Source: Rhabdophis nuchalis (taxonomy: Eukaryota > Chordata > Lepidosauria > Squamata > Natricidae). Taken from it: a DNA stretch of 64,000 nt. The notes under the pieces are model-generated. The model was not told where the DNA came from. It did no database searches and was given only the letters and a program-made list of their open reading frames with translations. The stretch is taken from the NCBI GenBank assembly GCA_039707465.1, contig CM077643.1, positions 328,603,419 through 328,667,418 of the forward strand, read 5' to 3'. Position numbers and translations under genes: made by a program. Positions 11,401 through 24,816 of the stretch are shown in pieces. Within the stretch, counting starts at the first letter, position 1. Every line of letters begins with the position of its first letter.

Positions 11401-14400
11401 GATGTCTCACATCTTCATGGATTAGGCAGATCGATAGAGGGTCTTCCTGTGATGGTAACCAAGTAATGAAAAGCACTTCTCATAGATCAGGGATCAATAG
11501 AGTGCTTTTAGGTTCTGGATATCCCATATACCTTAAAATGCAGTTCGTCTGAAATTCAGATATTTCCCTATGAGTACAGCATTCTCAAGGGGCATTTAAC
11601 AACATTTCAGTAAGAAACTGCTACTTTTAAATGAGAATTTGGAAATTTTTATTGTTTAAATTCTGTGGGCAAGGATCTAGAACCTGAAAAAAAAAGATGA
11701 GTCCAAGTCAAGATATTCCCTCAAGCATTGCCTTTCGATCTATTTTGGCACAAAATACTCCTCTTGCACTGATGTACCTGAAGTGTTGTTAGTAGAATCT
11801 CTTCCACCCTTGTTTTCCTGGGTGGAGGCGGGGAGAAATCTTCCTGTTTGATCCTGCTGGATTTCCTTCCACTAATTGTTCTGGAATTGAAGCCATAAAA
11901 AGCAAATATCAAGGCACTATCTTTATTAAGGAATATCTCAGTCTTGAATATGGGGGATCTGAGATGCTTGGAAATCCTTGCAGGAGATATTTAGCCTCTG
12001 CCCTCCATAAACAAAATAGCAGCGTGAACAACCAAAGGCTCGTTTTTCTAAGCAGGATTGAAAAGTCATGCTAGCTGAAGCAAAGCTCCTGACCTTTGCT
12101 GCCTCTATTAATCCCCAACAGCGACCTCCCTCACCTTCTGTGTTAGTGGTGGAAACATAGGTACAGCGTTCTAACCCTCAAGATAAGCATCTAAGCTGAG
12201 AGCTTTCAACCTCCTGCACTAGCTTTGCAAAGACTGCTCTTCATTAGGAAGTGTCCTCACCAAAGGGACAAGAATGTAATTAGCAAACCCATGACGAGAA
12301 CCGTGGCGTTTTGGCTGGCAGGTTTTCCCCTCTAATTACGCCACTTCTACACCCTCCTAGCATACACTTCAGCAGTTTTCTATGTCCAGCCCTTGTACTT
12401 GGGAAATCATTGACCCTGGTTTTGTCCTCCTCTTTGCCTTTTAAGGATTTATTTATTGAGCATTCGCTACAACCAGTAAATAGGGGATGCTCAGTTTCCA
12501 TTTTTATCTTATAACGTTTGCAAGTTATTATAAGAAATGTGAAAGCAATAAAATATTGCCATCTTTTTTAACTTTGCCTTATTTTAAGACCCCCCCTCCA
12601 TTAATGCTTGTGTTGTTGTCAGAAATCTCTTTGTTTAGGTGGGCTTCCTTTGATCGATTGCGCCTCAATACATTCCTAGTTTAATGAGTTTCTAAACTTT
12701 CAGTTGCTTTCAGTTTGCCCACCTGCCAGCAGTACAGCATCCAGGAATTCACAGGACAGATTCTTTTATTCACTGCAAGATTCATAGGAAGACATGCCTA
12801 GAAAGGATAGGATCCTTTAAAATAGGTTTGGGGTTTTATAGACCTGTGAGAAAGAAACTTCTCAATGTACAAGCAGGATGATAACAAAATCTGAAATCTG
12901 AAAATAGCTCCTGAAAAGTTGTGTCTTACTCTGCATCCTATATTTGTTAGAGACATTTCTACCCTGTTTTTTAACCTTTAAAAAAGCCTTCCAAAACAGC
13001 AAAACGGTAATAATAACTATTAAAATAAACAATTTTCCAATTTCCCAAAACTAAATTAAATTAAACCTGAGATTAAGACAGAGAGATAGAGATAGAGGCA
13101 GAAGGGGGGGGAAACAAGTTAGATCATAGCAAGTAAAAAAAATATTACAGCTGCCAATTGTTTCTGCACCAAACTTTGAGAAATTGCTTGATACAACTGT
13201 AACAAAATGTAGGCAGTGTCATTTTAAATACATATGTTTTCTGAAGTTTTGTTACGAGACTTTGGAATTGATCACAGTTCATCTGCAGCTCTGCCTAAAA
13301 CTAATCCTGAATTGTTTGCTAAAATATATCCCCACATTATACATGTAAATTTACATGGGAAAATTAGCATTCTTAATCTAGTTGGCAATATAAACTTTAT
13401 ATCTTGAAGTTATTAACCTTGGTAAGGTTCTTGCTCAGAATGCATAGATTATAAATTGCAATGTTTTTCATAAATGTGCAGAATTCTTCTCTAGCTATTA
13501 AAAAATTACTTTAAAATGTTAGCCATTTATTTTTTAAAAAACCAACTCTATTTCCCTTCAAATTTAGTGTTCAGATATTTGCACAGAACTAGTTGTTAAG
13601 AAGACAGGAGTGATAGTGTACCAAACCTTGCATTCACTTTCTTTTTCCTTCTTCTTTTTAAATAAATGAATGCCGTGGAGTTGGTTTAATCACCATATAT
13701 GGGAAACTTTCTCAGAACAAATGGAGGTGATTACTTTAAATGCAAGTTGCCTGTGCTCACTTGATAAACAACCTAATTCCTCAGGAACCCTGCTTCTAAG
13801 CCTCCTTGTATTCCAATCCCTAGTCTCCATATTTGTATATAAATGATATTTGTGTATTATTTTTGACAGCGTTCCAGTGTCTGATGTTTTGCATCTTACA
13901 AACAAGCTCACTTTTGCAGAAGTGACCCAGCTGAGGACTTGATTATTTCTTGTAGCTGTTTAGATAAAGGAATTCCGTTGGCAGTTAAATGTCTCAGTGT
14001 GTCTGAATCAGCTTTCTCTTGGTTCCCAGCAAGATTAGCAGTGATCTGTGCAAAAGCCTGCCTTTTACCCTCTTTGATCACACAGTACTCTTAACAAAAG
14101 CTTTCATGTCTCCAGTAAACGTTAGTGCTATTTATCAAACTCATCAAGCATTTATTTGTGAGAATTTCAATCTCCCTGGCTTCTCAATTGTTGAAAAGCC
14201 TTGAGATGGAGAATTATGGTTTATTGTTATCTTATATATAAACGTAGAGCCTGGAGGGACTGCTTTGAATGTGATGCTTTTAATCTTATATATCCTTGGG
14301 TAAATGTAGTGTTGTTCTGTTCATAGGTAGCTCCAGTTGCTACCTATAGAGTGGTGTATAGAAAATATGTGAAGTCTGGAGAAACATAAGGTGTTTATTT

Positions 14401-14446
14401 AGTGCTTCCTCTTTCTGAATGAACTGCACACTGATTGTCTGTAGAG

Positions 14447-14640
14447 GCAGTCCATAGTCATCCAGGTTATGGTTGCCCCAAAGGTGCTTTTTTGGGGAGG
14501 ACTTTCTTGTTTTTCTTTGAAGACATTTCGCTTCTCATCCAAGAAGTTTCTTCATCTCAGCTGGAGAAGCTTCTTGGATGAGAAATCTTCAAAGAAAAAC
14601 AAAGTCCAGTTGCATCTTGAAAAAAGCACCTTTTGGGATG
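14447..14640. mobile_element. Foldback MITE (family B)
   Basis: Two arms around a centre near 14567: TTTGAAGACATTTCGCTTCT with CATCCAAGAAG on the left is mirrored by CTTCTTGGATG and ATCTTCAAAGAAAAAC on the right. The outer ends read TGCCCCAAAGGTGC and GCACCTTTTGGG. Confidence 0.75.
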
Positions 14641-15870
14641 CATACTTATTGCAGTGTCTTTGAAAGACCATATTGTCCATTCCCATGAGTTTGACTCAGT
14701 CTGGGAGAAGGGTTGTTTTCACCTGTCATAAATCAAGGCTCCCCCTTTGACCAAATTTTATTCTGTGTAAATCTGCCAGCTATCAGATTAAAACAAAGGG
14801 ATAAAGGAAAATGTCTTCCTTAAGGTCTTCTTTAATACAATTTTCTAGAACAAGAGCTATTTCATAGTTGTTTTGGGGATGGTTTGATTTGAACTGCAGG
14901 ACCTTTTGCCCACCACTGTGGCATATCTTTCTTTCATAAGAACAATACCACTGTTCAGCAATCCTCAATTTTTAAGGTTGGTGGCCATATTTGGAATGCC
15001 AAGGGCATGTTGTGCTTTCATTCATAATATAGCTGACATTGGGAAGGGCTCATTCTCAACAGTGGCTGCCATAGTGGCTTTGTCACAAATATAGAGTTCA
15101 TTGACTAGAAGACAAATGGGTAACACACACAAAAACAACAACAGGTCGCTCAAGAATAAAAGTAGAAAGGTGGGATCTGAGCTTTTCTCATGCTCATATC
15201 CACAACATTAACAACGGAATATTTTCATAGAGAGAGAAAAACCTAGCACATTTGCACAGGCAGCAAATATACAAATATATAAACGAAAAAAATATGCTTG
15301 TAAGTCGAATCACACTTGGCCAATAAAAAATTATATTCTATACAGGCAACAAATATTGCATAGAGGCACAAAATATAGCCAGCCATGCATAGATAACATT
15401 TTTCCGCACACATCATTGCTAACCTTGTTGGTCGGTGATGCTTTGCTATCCAATGTGACATTGGTGGGTTTTTTTTAATTGGTTTTTTTAAAAAATCAGT
15501 TGGAACAGGCAGCCAGATAAAAGCATACATGGTTTCTTTGTTGTGCTAGCCATGAATTAAAATTTCCCTAAAATCACAACAGCAGGCATGACATACATTG
15601 TAAAAGGATTGATTTGCTATGAAAAAGCAATATGTGAATGGCAATAGCAATCTTGGTTTTCTTAGTTTTAAAAACTCATCCAATGCAATTTTGTTTTCAC
15701 AATCCCTTGCAGATACCTAATATCACTATCATTCCTAAAGATGATTATGAAGATGAAGGAATGATGAATGTATTCTAGATAAGTAATTTGTAAAAAGTAT
15801 CATCTTTGCATGAGAGAAGCCGATAAAATAATGTTAAATAAATAGTCGTCATCTTTGTTTCCTTTGACAG

Positions 15871-16020
15871 CTTTTTGGAGACTGCAGCATATTTCTGTAT
15901 GAAACCAAAAATGGGTGAAAAGGAGGTTTCCTTGAATGCTTTCTTCAGCATATGGCATGAATTCAGTTCTGACTTTAAAGAATTTTGGAAAAAAGAAAAT
16001 AAACTTATTTTGCAAGAAAG
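15871..16020 (+). CDS. FMN2: FMN2 third-from-last coding exon (end of FH2 domain)
   Basis: A 150-bp exon between a pyrimidine-rich acceptor (CCTTTGACAG) and a consensus GTAAGT donor. It encodes the end of the FH2 actin-assembly domain: [19 protein letters not shown], then [19 protein letters not shown] and ENKLILQE. This is close to mammalian FMN2 in my memory, with no stop or frameshift. It begins with one base completing a Ser codon and ends with AG, which pairs with the first A of the next exon to make Arg. The preceding intron is 12.6 kb and the following one 12.8 kb, both rich in transposons. The family call is very secure. FMN1 is less likely, because the tail encoded downstream is the FMN2 type and the neighbour is GREM2. 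Confidence 0.95.
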
Positions 16021-16136
16021 GTAAGTAACGTCTACTCAACTTTCAATTGTTAGAACATTTTGGGAATTTTAGGCTGGATATTCTGACTGGGGGGGGGAGG
16101 AGATTACTTTCTTTTTTTCATGCATTTCTTATGCAC

Positions 16137-16585
16137 ATGGTCCTCACAACCACAACTGAGCCCAAACTTTCTGTTGCTAAGGGAGACAGTTGTTCAGTAA
16201 ATGTTGTCTCATTATACAACTTTTTTTTGCTACAATTGTTAAGTGAATCACTGCAGTTGTTAAGTTAGTAATATAGTTCTTAAGTGAATCTGACTTCCCC
16301 ATTGACTTTGCTTGTCAGAAGGTCACAACAGGTTGGTCACATGACCTATGGACACTGCAGCAGTCATAAATATGAACCAGTTGCAAAAAGTGGTCACATG
16401 GCCATGGGACACTGCTACTATCCTAAATATGAGTCAGTTGCCAAGGGTCTAAATTTTGACCACATGACTATTGAGATACTACAATGGCTATAAGTGTGAA
16501 AAACGGTCATAAGTCACTTTTTTCAGTGCCATTTTAACTTTGAATGGTCACTAAATAAACTGTTGTAAGTCAAGGTCAACCTGTA
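16137..16585. mobile_element. 'CAGGTAGTCC' MITE, longest copy
   Basis: Starts ATGGTCCTCACAACCACAAC and ends GTAAGTCAAGGTCAACCTGT, an inverted-repeat pair. It includes several internal GGTCACATGACC-like units (near 16340, 16393 and 16460). Confidence 0.7.
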
Positions 16586-18903
16586 TTGTATTGTGATTGT
16601 TTGCAGACAGACAATCTTGGTTGTAATTCAAGAAAGCAATAGATAAATCTAAAAATAAAAATAAATGATAATGGCTGGTAGGCTTACTGCCCTTTAGATT
16701 CCATTATTATGAAAATAGTAAAGTGTACTTAAGCATTTCAAATTCTAGCAGATTTGCTACAAAATAACTATTTTTATGTTAAAATCTCCATCAGATATTA
16801 TAGTGGAATCTTTGTCTGTTAAAACACATGCTATAATTTATATGTTTTCTGTTATGCTGCCATAGAACATGTTGTACTTCTTCTCACAACAGCATAATAT
16901 TGCTAAATATCCTGGCAAGATTTTACCCTGAGATAAGGTTCCAAAACATCACTGTTTATACCTGGAACACACCAGAGCAAATTTGCCTGTTTTAAAAACT
17001 CTCTTTGCTATGTCTTCTCCAAGATTTTCTAAGTTTATCACACTGTGCCATACATCTTAAAACTATTATATTTATTTCAAACTTATAATTAGTGAAAGTT
17101 GAGCAGCAGCAGCAGCAGGAGAAGGCTGGAAACCATACCAAAACTCCAGGGGCACATATGGTATCCACCTTCTCCTCTTAAGCAGTGTCTGTTGACAGTA
17201 TTTGCTACACAGTCTAGTTTGTACTGCAGACCACCAGCTATAGAATGGCCAACTCTGTGTCTTGAAATAATGTTATGCTGCTGAAGCATGGGCATTTTGC
17301 ATTAGTTTATCTGTTAGTGGGTTTTTTTAATTGAAGTGATCAATTCCTTTTTGCTAATTGAAGTTTGCAACTCACTGAAGACTTACTCCAGTATTGTGCT
17401 AAACTACCAAAGGCTACAGTTATCTCAGTGTTCATGTTAAGACAGAAAAGTCAACCATGCTCTCCCTAAGTGATTCAAAATACTCTTTAAATGGCCAAGA
17501 ATATTTTTAAGTTGAAAAGACCTAGTTCATCATATTTAAAAATGAATACTTGGATAAAGATTTCCAGTTTCATTTTTTTTAACAGAAAGACTAACCTTTT
17601 TTGTAGAAAGAAAATGTGGCATAAGCCCTCCTACATGTTACCACTGAATGTTTTCTTAATTCATTGTCAAAGGGAGCAGCCTCTTTCTATTTTTGAACAG
17701 TGGGAATAGATAGGCAAAGAATATGAAGCATCAGTTCTGCAGCCTGAATGCATCAGCACCAACCATTCCCGGACAGCACTCTAGGTGATTTGCAGCTGTT
17801 GCTCAGTTCATTTCCTTAACAGCATAAAACATAAGTAAGCTTATGATAATTATTTTGTTTTTGTACTAAGAATCTTGGGGTTCATTGGTGCTAACTTAGT
17901 AAAAGACATGCTCTGAGATTTACAGAATCCCAAATCCAAAATATATTTCAAATTAGCAAAGCTAAAATAAAGCTTTCAGTTGCTGTGTGTCTAAATTCAA
18001 TTCCAGTTGCTCTCATCAAAACTTTTATCATTTAAGCAGAACCATTTGGAGATTTCCCAGGCTATCATAATTTATCTTCCACTACCTCAACACAAATAAT
18101 TCAAAACAATAGATATGAAAAAGGTTCATGTTCATGTATCTGTTGTAGCTCTTAATTATTTGTCTCAAGACATACAGTCACATTATTTCAACTTAAGGTG
18201 TTTGTGTATTATTTTTATTGATGGTGCTCTTTTGAACTCAGAAGACTATAGAATCCTCAGCACAATGACATTCATTTCAAGGTTTTTTATCTTCAGTTTT
18301 TCTACCATATTCTACCTGGTTTATAAAAGTTTCTTATGGCTTATAAAACTACAACAATGAAATTTTACTTATACCAAAGATGAAGATATAAAGAAGCAAT
18401 ATGGCTCATATCAATTGGAAATCAGTAAAAAGTTATTGGCCATAGAAAATGGTTAACAAAAAGTTTTGACAGTATCAGCCAAAGATTATTAAACCAGTCT
18501 GATGCCCTCCAGATAATTTCAATTCCTACAATCCATTAATAGAAATGTTCTGTGGGCACCAAGTTACCTGAGGTAGATGAATCTGTAGTACCTATTTTAC
18601 TTGATTTTCTAACCTATCATTATTTTGATATTTCCCATGAATCTAGTACAGAGGGAATAGGGAAAAGCCTTGAAGGACAGAAGGAAAACTGCGGCTTAAG
18701 CCCATTTCAAGAAACAAATTTGATTAAATGTGTCAATCATGCCCTTCCCCAACTCAGATGAAGGTAAAGTGAGGGAGGGAAGGAATCACATTCAGCCTTG
18801 GAAGATTCTGTAACTGTAGATGTTACAAGAAAAGTAGTCCTTACTGCTATTTATTGGTTTCTTTAGTCTGCTTCTCCAAATAGGCTCACATCTACTACTG
18901 TAT

Positions 18904-18930
18904 GTGTCTGTCTGTCTATCTGTCTCTCTC

Positions 18931-18970
<40 letters not shown>
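18904..18970. repeat. (GT)n microsatellite
   Basis: Mixed TGTC/TCTC repeats lead into an uninterrupted (TG)n run from about 18934 to 18970. Confidence 0.95.
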
Positions 18971-18973
<3 letters not shown>

Positions 18974-18999
18974 TGCTTCCAATTCCTTTAGTAGTATAT

Positions 19000-19132
19000 A
19001 TTACATTTCGTGTATGTATTACATTTCATGTAATACATACTACTAATGTATGTATTGTAATGTGCATCCCTTTATTGTAATTTGCATCCCTGTATGTAAT
19101 GTAATGTATGTATTACATTATATTACATACAG
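19000..19132. repeat. AT-rich imperfect tandem and inverted repeat
   Basis: GTATGTATTACATT-type units recur in both orientations (for example TGTATTACATTTCATGTAAT near 19013), together with two GCATCCCT units. It lies directly before the SINE at 19133. Confidence 0.6.
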
Positions 19133-19484
19133 GGTTGCGGAGGCTCAGTGTCTAAGATGCTGAGCTTGTTGATCAGAATGGTCAGCAGTTTGAATCCCTA
19201 GTGCCACGTAATAGAGTGAGCTCCTGTTACTTGTCCAAGCTTCTGCCAATCTAGTAGATGGAAAGCATGTAAAAATGCAAGTAGAAAAGTAGGAACCACC
19301 TTTGGTGGGAAGGTAACAGCATTCCATGTGCCTTCGGTGTTTAGTCATGCTAGCCACATGACCATAGAGATAACTTTGGACAGTGCTGGCTCTTCGGCTT
19401 TGAAATGGAGATGAGCACCGGCCCCTAGAGTTGGGAACAATCAGCATGCATGTGCAAGTGGAACCTTTACCTTTACCTTTCATT
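19133..19484 (+). mobile_element. tRNA-derived SINE with ACCTTT tail
   Basis: About 350 bp. The head is GGCTCAGTGTCTAAGATGCT, a B-box-like CAGTTTGAATCCC lies near 19188, and it ends in ACCTTTACCTTTACC. ATTACAT lies on both sides and may be the target duplication. The same family occurs antisense at 45438-45786 and as the SINE split by the DIRS element. Confidence 0.8.
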
Positions 19485-20948
19485 ACATTTTACTCCAGAA
19501 ATGGAAACAAAAAATTAATGACATGAGTTTTTACTAAAGCCAAATCTTAAAGCTTTATTTCACAGTATCATTATGATGATTGTATTCAGATTCAGGAGAA
19601 TCTCAAGCTACTTTTTAGCAAAGCATGGGCATTTTTTCATTGACATCATATCCAAATGTTGCACCTGCTGTCTGTATTTTAACTTTGCTCTGGAACCTTT
19701 GACCTTTTTCTCTTTTCCAGAATTTTATTTTAAATGCAGGGGTCTTTTTTAAAAAAAATGCAATTCAAAGTGGTATGCGCTGAATCTTTGCGTAACCAGA
19801 TATTGCTTGCATGAACAATGGCTTACATTCCAGTCATTCATAATACATGAGGGTATCCAAAGGTTTACTTAGCTCAACATTGACAGCAATGGAGTGTGAC
19901 TGCACTCTGTTCTTTTAGTAGTCATCATTATTCTTCACTTTTGGCTAAGAGAGAAGAACTTATCCTTCTGACTTGATGGCAGGAATCTTAATTGCTCATT
20001 CCAAGGTTTCCTAACCCCTTTATCCTCTACCATTTCTCTTGTGTTTTAGGCAGGGTGTGAATTGAAAGGGAAAGATTTTATTCCTGAAAGGAACAGCATC
20101 TCTTAGGTCTCTGAAAGAGTAGCACTGGCAAAGAAGCAACTGCATTTCTGATCACATCTCTCTTTGTAGCAGAAGGAGCATATGTCTTTGCACTTTCTCA
20201 GTACTAATAACTGTTATCTCTGCTACAGCAGAAGGTTTAGAAAACTGTGGTGAAGATTCTAACTAAAGTGCTAGGAACACAAGACATTTTGTGGACAGAA
20301 TATTGCACTAATGCAGATCATTCCTTAGGAACCCAAATAACACATTTTGCAGAATTTCCTATAAAGGTTCCTAGTTTTTGTTTGTGCGATAACAGCAATC
20401 TACAAGTGTCTTCTGATTGAGACTTCTGTGTTTATTTTTATGCCGTATGCCACATACATAGACAGCAAATTATTGTTGTTGTTGTTTTAAATTCAGTATA
20501 GGGTGGCTTAACACAAATATATTAAAAGTACAGAAGATGCAATTTTTAAACATTAATTAGAATCATTTTAAATACTTTCAGAAAGCATTTTGCAGATCTT
20601 TCAAAGGAGTCGTAAGTAATTATGACAACCATTGGGAGACAGATTAGTAAGTGTTGTCTCACCATAATATTCAGACTTGTCGTGCTGAAAAATTACTATC
20701 CATGACTTAATGCTAATGTATAATGAATGTTTAGTTAATGAAAGGGAAGTAGCAGAAATGTTGTACTGGAGAGAACTGATTGTAATAATAATGTGTCTGA
20801 GTTTAAAGAAGAACTAAAATTTAACAGATACATAGCTTGGACTGGAAGTGGATTTTAATAAATACAGAATAATGCTAAATCGGATTCCATGACAAGGAGA
20901 AACTATGGGAAAAAGAACTGTAAGGATTAGAAATTCCTAAGAAAGGAG

Positions 20949-21151
20949 GCCCAAAGGTGTTTTTACAAGAGGCAATTGGACTTTCTAGAAGAAGACGTTT
21001 TGCTTCTCATCCAAGAAGCTTCTTCAGCTCTGAAAAAGCTTTTTGGACGAGAAACGAAAGATCTTCAAAGAAAAACAAGAAAGTCCAATTGCCTCTTAAA
21101 AAAGCACCTTTGGGACAACTATGACCTGGTTGAATGTGAATCTCCATAGAC
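20949..21151. mobile_element. Foldback MITE (family B)
   Basis: Left arm CCCAAAGGTGTTTTTACAAG and GGCAATTGGACTTTC; right arm GAAAGTCCAATTGCC and AAAGCACCTTTGGG. The tail AATCTCCATAGAC is the inverse of the TCTATGGAGATT head seen at 9707. Confidence 0.75.
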
Positions 21152-21424
21152 ACTAAGAAAGGAGGAACTATACTAAGTAATGCCCATGCAAGGGAAAAAC
21201 AGAAAAGCATCAAAAGAAGTGTGGTTGACCAAAGAGTTTTTAGGGATGATCTGAAATTCCAAAAGAATAAGGATGTCTTTAAGGAAAAATTTATAAAAGT
21301 TGGAACTATAAATAATAAACTTCAAAATGATAAAGAAACACATTTCTGCCTGGCCTCAATACTAATATAACCCAACTATGGCAACTATGAAAATAGCACT
21401 GTTTCAGATATTTAGGATCTAAAT

Positions 21425-21542
21425 CAGGACTGTCAAATTTTCAGCCCCTGGGCCAGATGCATTACGCACTGTTTAGTGAAGGTGAAAAAAGTCCCAACAT
21501 ATCACATGATGCTGCTGTGACAACATGAGCTTGACACCCCTG
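21425..21542. mobile_element. hAT MITE (CAGGGGTGTCAAA family)
   Basis: Begins CAGGACTGTCAAATTT and ends GAGCTTGACACCCCTG, terminal inverted repeats. It is flanked by ATCTAAAT (21417-21424) and GTCTAAAT (21543-21550), an 8-bp target duplication with one mismatch, as hAT transposases make. Confidence 0.8.
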
Positions 21543-22357
21543 GTCTAAATCATCCCAGACATAGTATGTAAAGCAGTTCCTATGAAGGCATCTAGAGCCT
21601 AGCCTAGCAGGGTATATTCCTTAAATTACATATTGAATTTGTAGAAAATCTTCTGGGAACTCATTGTGTAGCCTCTGTTTGGATCCCAGAGAGCATAGTA
21701 ATGATTCTCTTTTGGCAAGAGATTCAAACAGGTAATGCTTAGGTAAAAGTTAACTAAGTTTTAAAAGAGTTAAAATTTTGGCATCCCATTTCAGCCTGAT
21801 CCCAGTCTGATTATATATTTTTGTCTCCAAACGTTCAGTGAAATTGTTTTAAATTTGGAATGTGTATAAACCATTTTATACTAGCCAAAAGTCAGATAAC
21901 TGATTTGTACCGGTTGAAACATTTGATTTATCTACAGGGCTAGTCATATGTACAGTATGTTGTGATTATCCAGATTTAGCATGGATTACTTAGGTTAGTT
22001 ATATCTCTCCCCAAACATTTGCAATTAGATTAAACAAAGCTGATAAAAGCACCAGTATCTTTAGTCATGACAGTAGATTTAAGGAAGAGAATGTGGAGAC
22101 ATTATTGAAGATCTTGTTAATCTCTTTTCTGAAACCTTTTCTTCTCATTTCTGCCTTGTTAAGATAATTGCACCAAATAAAGGGAAGACATAATATTTTT
22201 ATAATGCTTGCTCACTCAGTGAAAATTATACGTTCTCTTTCTCTATATCCACACACTATTCTTATCTTGCACTAGAGTCCAGTTTAATTTTTTAAAGCTG
22301 AAAATAAAGTCTGAATTTTCCAAATTGTGTATATCTAAATGTAATGCAAATACTTAA

Positions 22358-22576
22358 TCATATTTCATCAAGTCTATCACAGATTGAATCAAAAATATCC
22401 CAATGCTTTCCACTATCAACTTCCAAAACCTGAAGCCCCATTACATATCTGGGACTTGCTTTGCTACAAAAGTTGCCCCCTTCCTCAGGAATAACAGTTA
22501 AGCTGGCACCTGGTGTGTCATGTTGTACTTCTAGATGAAAGCGTAGATTCCTGGCCAATACGTCTCCACAGCTCAT
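22358..22576 (-). other. Unidentified coding-like frame
   Basis: A 72-residue - strand frame beginning MSCGDVLARNLRFHLEVQ and ending DIFDSICDRLDEI, with fairly protein-like composition. I do not recognise it. No splice sites were established, and it lies antisense inside an FMN2 intron. It may be part of a retrotransposon or processed copy, or simply chance. A 12-bp-arm hairpin lies nearby (22849-22876). Confidence 0.15.
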
Positions 22577-23643
22577 TGATCTCCCTCTGAAGAAAGGCTG
22601 GTATGTCTCCCTACAGATTACTCAGCAGGATGATTTAAAGCTTGCTGTTGAACGATTTAAAGTCTGGCATTGTGTAGCTATGCACTGCATAGGAAGGAGC
22701 ATGCCGGTAAGCTGTCACTGCTACTTCCAAAGAAGGGCATTAAATCTTGTAGCACGAGGCATATGCTCTCAAAGTAAATTACCCACCAAAGAGAAGTCAA
22801 TGAATTTGACTTGGGAAGAAGACACCTGGAGACATGGGAATTCTTATTCTTGGGAGAATCAAAAGATTCTCCCAAGCATGGGACATTCCTCCCATCTATT
22901 TGGGTTTTACCTACAGCATCAGGAGTAGTTAAAGTTCTTAAGACTGAGAACTGGGCATAGTAATTTCTGGGAGTATTTTTTCCCCATCAGTTGTTTCCAT
23001 CCCATTCTGTGCACATACCTGTTTCTCTCAATATCTCAATTTCCATGTCATGCCTATTTCTTCATTCTGGATCCTGATGCCTAGTTGACATACCCTTTCT
23101 CAAAGTCCCACCAATTCTAGTTGCTGATAACTCAAGAGCCAAATTATCTTACTAAGTCAGAGATGATACCTGATCTTCCGGCACTTCACATTAATTTATA
23201 AGCAACTCTCTTCCTTCTGAACAAGATTGGAGTCAGATGGTGTGGAGTGGGGTTTAAATCATGCCAGTTTAAATTCTTCCCATCCGAGTTGCTGCATTTA
23301 AAAATCAAACAATTTAGTTGTGGTTAGTCGTAGTGAAGGAAATATTATTGATAAAAAATATGTCTGCTGCAGATCTCTTGGCTCAGTCTTTAAGTTATAA
23401 ATGTAAATTACACAGTTTGTGGATTTTACTTTAAAATCTGATCTTCGATGTCCATTGAAAAGTGGGAATCTCTGTACTATAAATCTTGGGAAATCAATAC
23501 AGAATGTTTTATACTTTAATCTTAAAAAGCAAATGCAAATTAAACTGGTGCTATGTTTTAAAACTATAATAGTTAGGAAGATGGTTTCCTTTTTCCAGAA
23601 AGTATTAAATTAATAAATGGATAAATGCCATGGAACTAAAACA

Positions 23644-24087
23644 TGTTAACCCTCTGCTATCTGTCTGAAATTATTCAAGTCAGAATTTGAAAATGTTGTA
23701 AATAAAGGGCTTTGTAAGCAGCTTTAAACATTGAAAAATATTCTTTAAGTACTACACATGGTTTTTGCAACCCACCTCTGATGTGTTTGGACCCATCAGA
23801 GGTGGGTTGCTCCCAGTTTGGCCTGGATTGGGCAAAGCGGTGGTGGCAGGAGGCTCCGCCCACCCACCCGGACACTTCTGCGCATGCACAAAAGTGTCAC
23901 ATGCAAGCACGAGCCAGTGCACATGCATGAGCAAACCAGTAGTAAAAAAAATGGAAACCCACCACACATCTTTGTCTACCTACGTGCATGTGTGCCCACA
24001 AATGAAGTATACGTGCAGGGATATGTCCTTTCATTTTCCATTTATTCCATTTGAGTGTATAAAAAGTTAAAGTATCTTATTTATATT
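23644..24087. repeat. Local duplication, copy 1
   Basis: Begins GTTAACCCTCTGCTATCTG and ends with TAAAAAGTTAAAGTATCTTA and TTTATATT. Its blocks recur in order and orientation at 24738-25387. In this copy a MITE occupies about 23762-23964. Confidence 0.8.
23762..23964. mobile_element. 'CAGTGGTGGG'-family MITE(s) inside copy 1
   Basis: CAACCCACCTCTGATG and CATCAGAGGTGGGTTG face each other at the left. Then come CCGCCCACCCACCCGG, TGCGCATGCACA and an end AAACCCACCAC. Possibly two abutting ends. Copy 2 lacks this insert at the matching place. Confidence 0.6.
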
Positions 24088-24100
24088 CTGTCTCTCTCTT

Positions 24101-24170
<70 letters not shown>

Positions 24171-24196
24171 AGAGAGAGAGAGAGTGTGTGTCTGTG
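24088..24196. repeat. Compound (CT)n(GT)n(GA)n microsatellite
   Basis: A long CT run, a short GT run, then GA and GT again. The CT and GA runs are complementary and could fold back. Confidence 0.95.
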
Positions 24197-24816
24197 TTTA
24201 AGAAAGAATGGGAGCTATTCCTTAAAGTCCTCCTGAGAGGACTTGTTGCTCTGACACCTTCATTTCTCAAGCACACAAACATTCCAGGCTTGCCAGTCTG
24301 TTTAAATTAGTCATGTATGACTAGACTCAGGCACAGTGTAAAGGTATCTGCTCCAGGCCTACTTGGAGCCAGTCGGAAATGAATCTGTCTCCTAGAGATA
24401 TTTCTTCAGACAAAATTATTAATGCTTAGTCGCATGGGAAGTGTCTTTTTTTTTTTCTGGCTGGGTTGAAGGATGGGAGAATTTCTACCGCGATAAACCC
24501 ACAATCAGCTGGTGTTCGGTAGAGAAAGAAGATAAAATGTTGCTTCAGGGAAGTCTGGTTTCTTTTCTCTCTTTTTTTAATCTTGCTCATCTTGCGTGCT
24601 GTTTTCAGGCTTAATCACAACCAGCATTTTGTATACACTAACAGTAAATAAGAGGGATGGAGGGATGGAGTGGGGAGGGGGGAAGAAACCCAACAACTTC
24701 ATTATGATGGAAACAAGGAACTGTGCTATTTGTTCAGGTTAATCCTCTGCTATCTGAATTTATTCAAGTCGGAATTTGAAAATGTTGTGAATAAAGGGCT
24801 TTGTAAGCAGCTTTAA

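Larger units (their letters stand above)
3265..15870 (+). other. FMN2 intron, 12.6 kb
   Basis: Separates the exons at 3213 and 15871. It contains MITEs (4483-4954, 7284-7652, 9707-9866, 9937-10135, 14447-14640) and LINE remnants (10310-10770, 10926-11400). The rest, including about 5.0-7.2, 7.7-9.7 and 11.5-14.4 kb, is unique-looking AT-rich DNA with no gene I can support. Confidence 0.8.
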
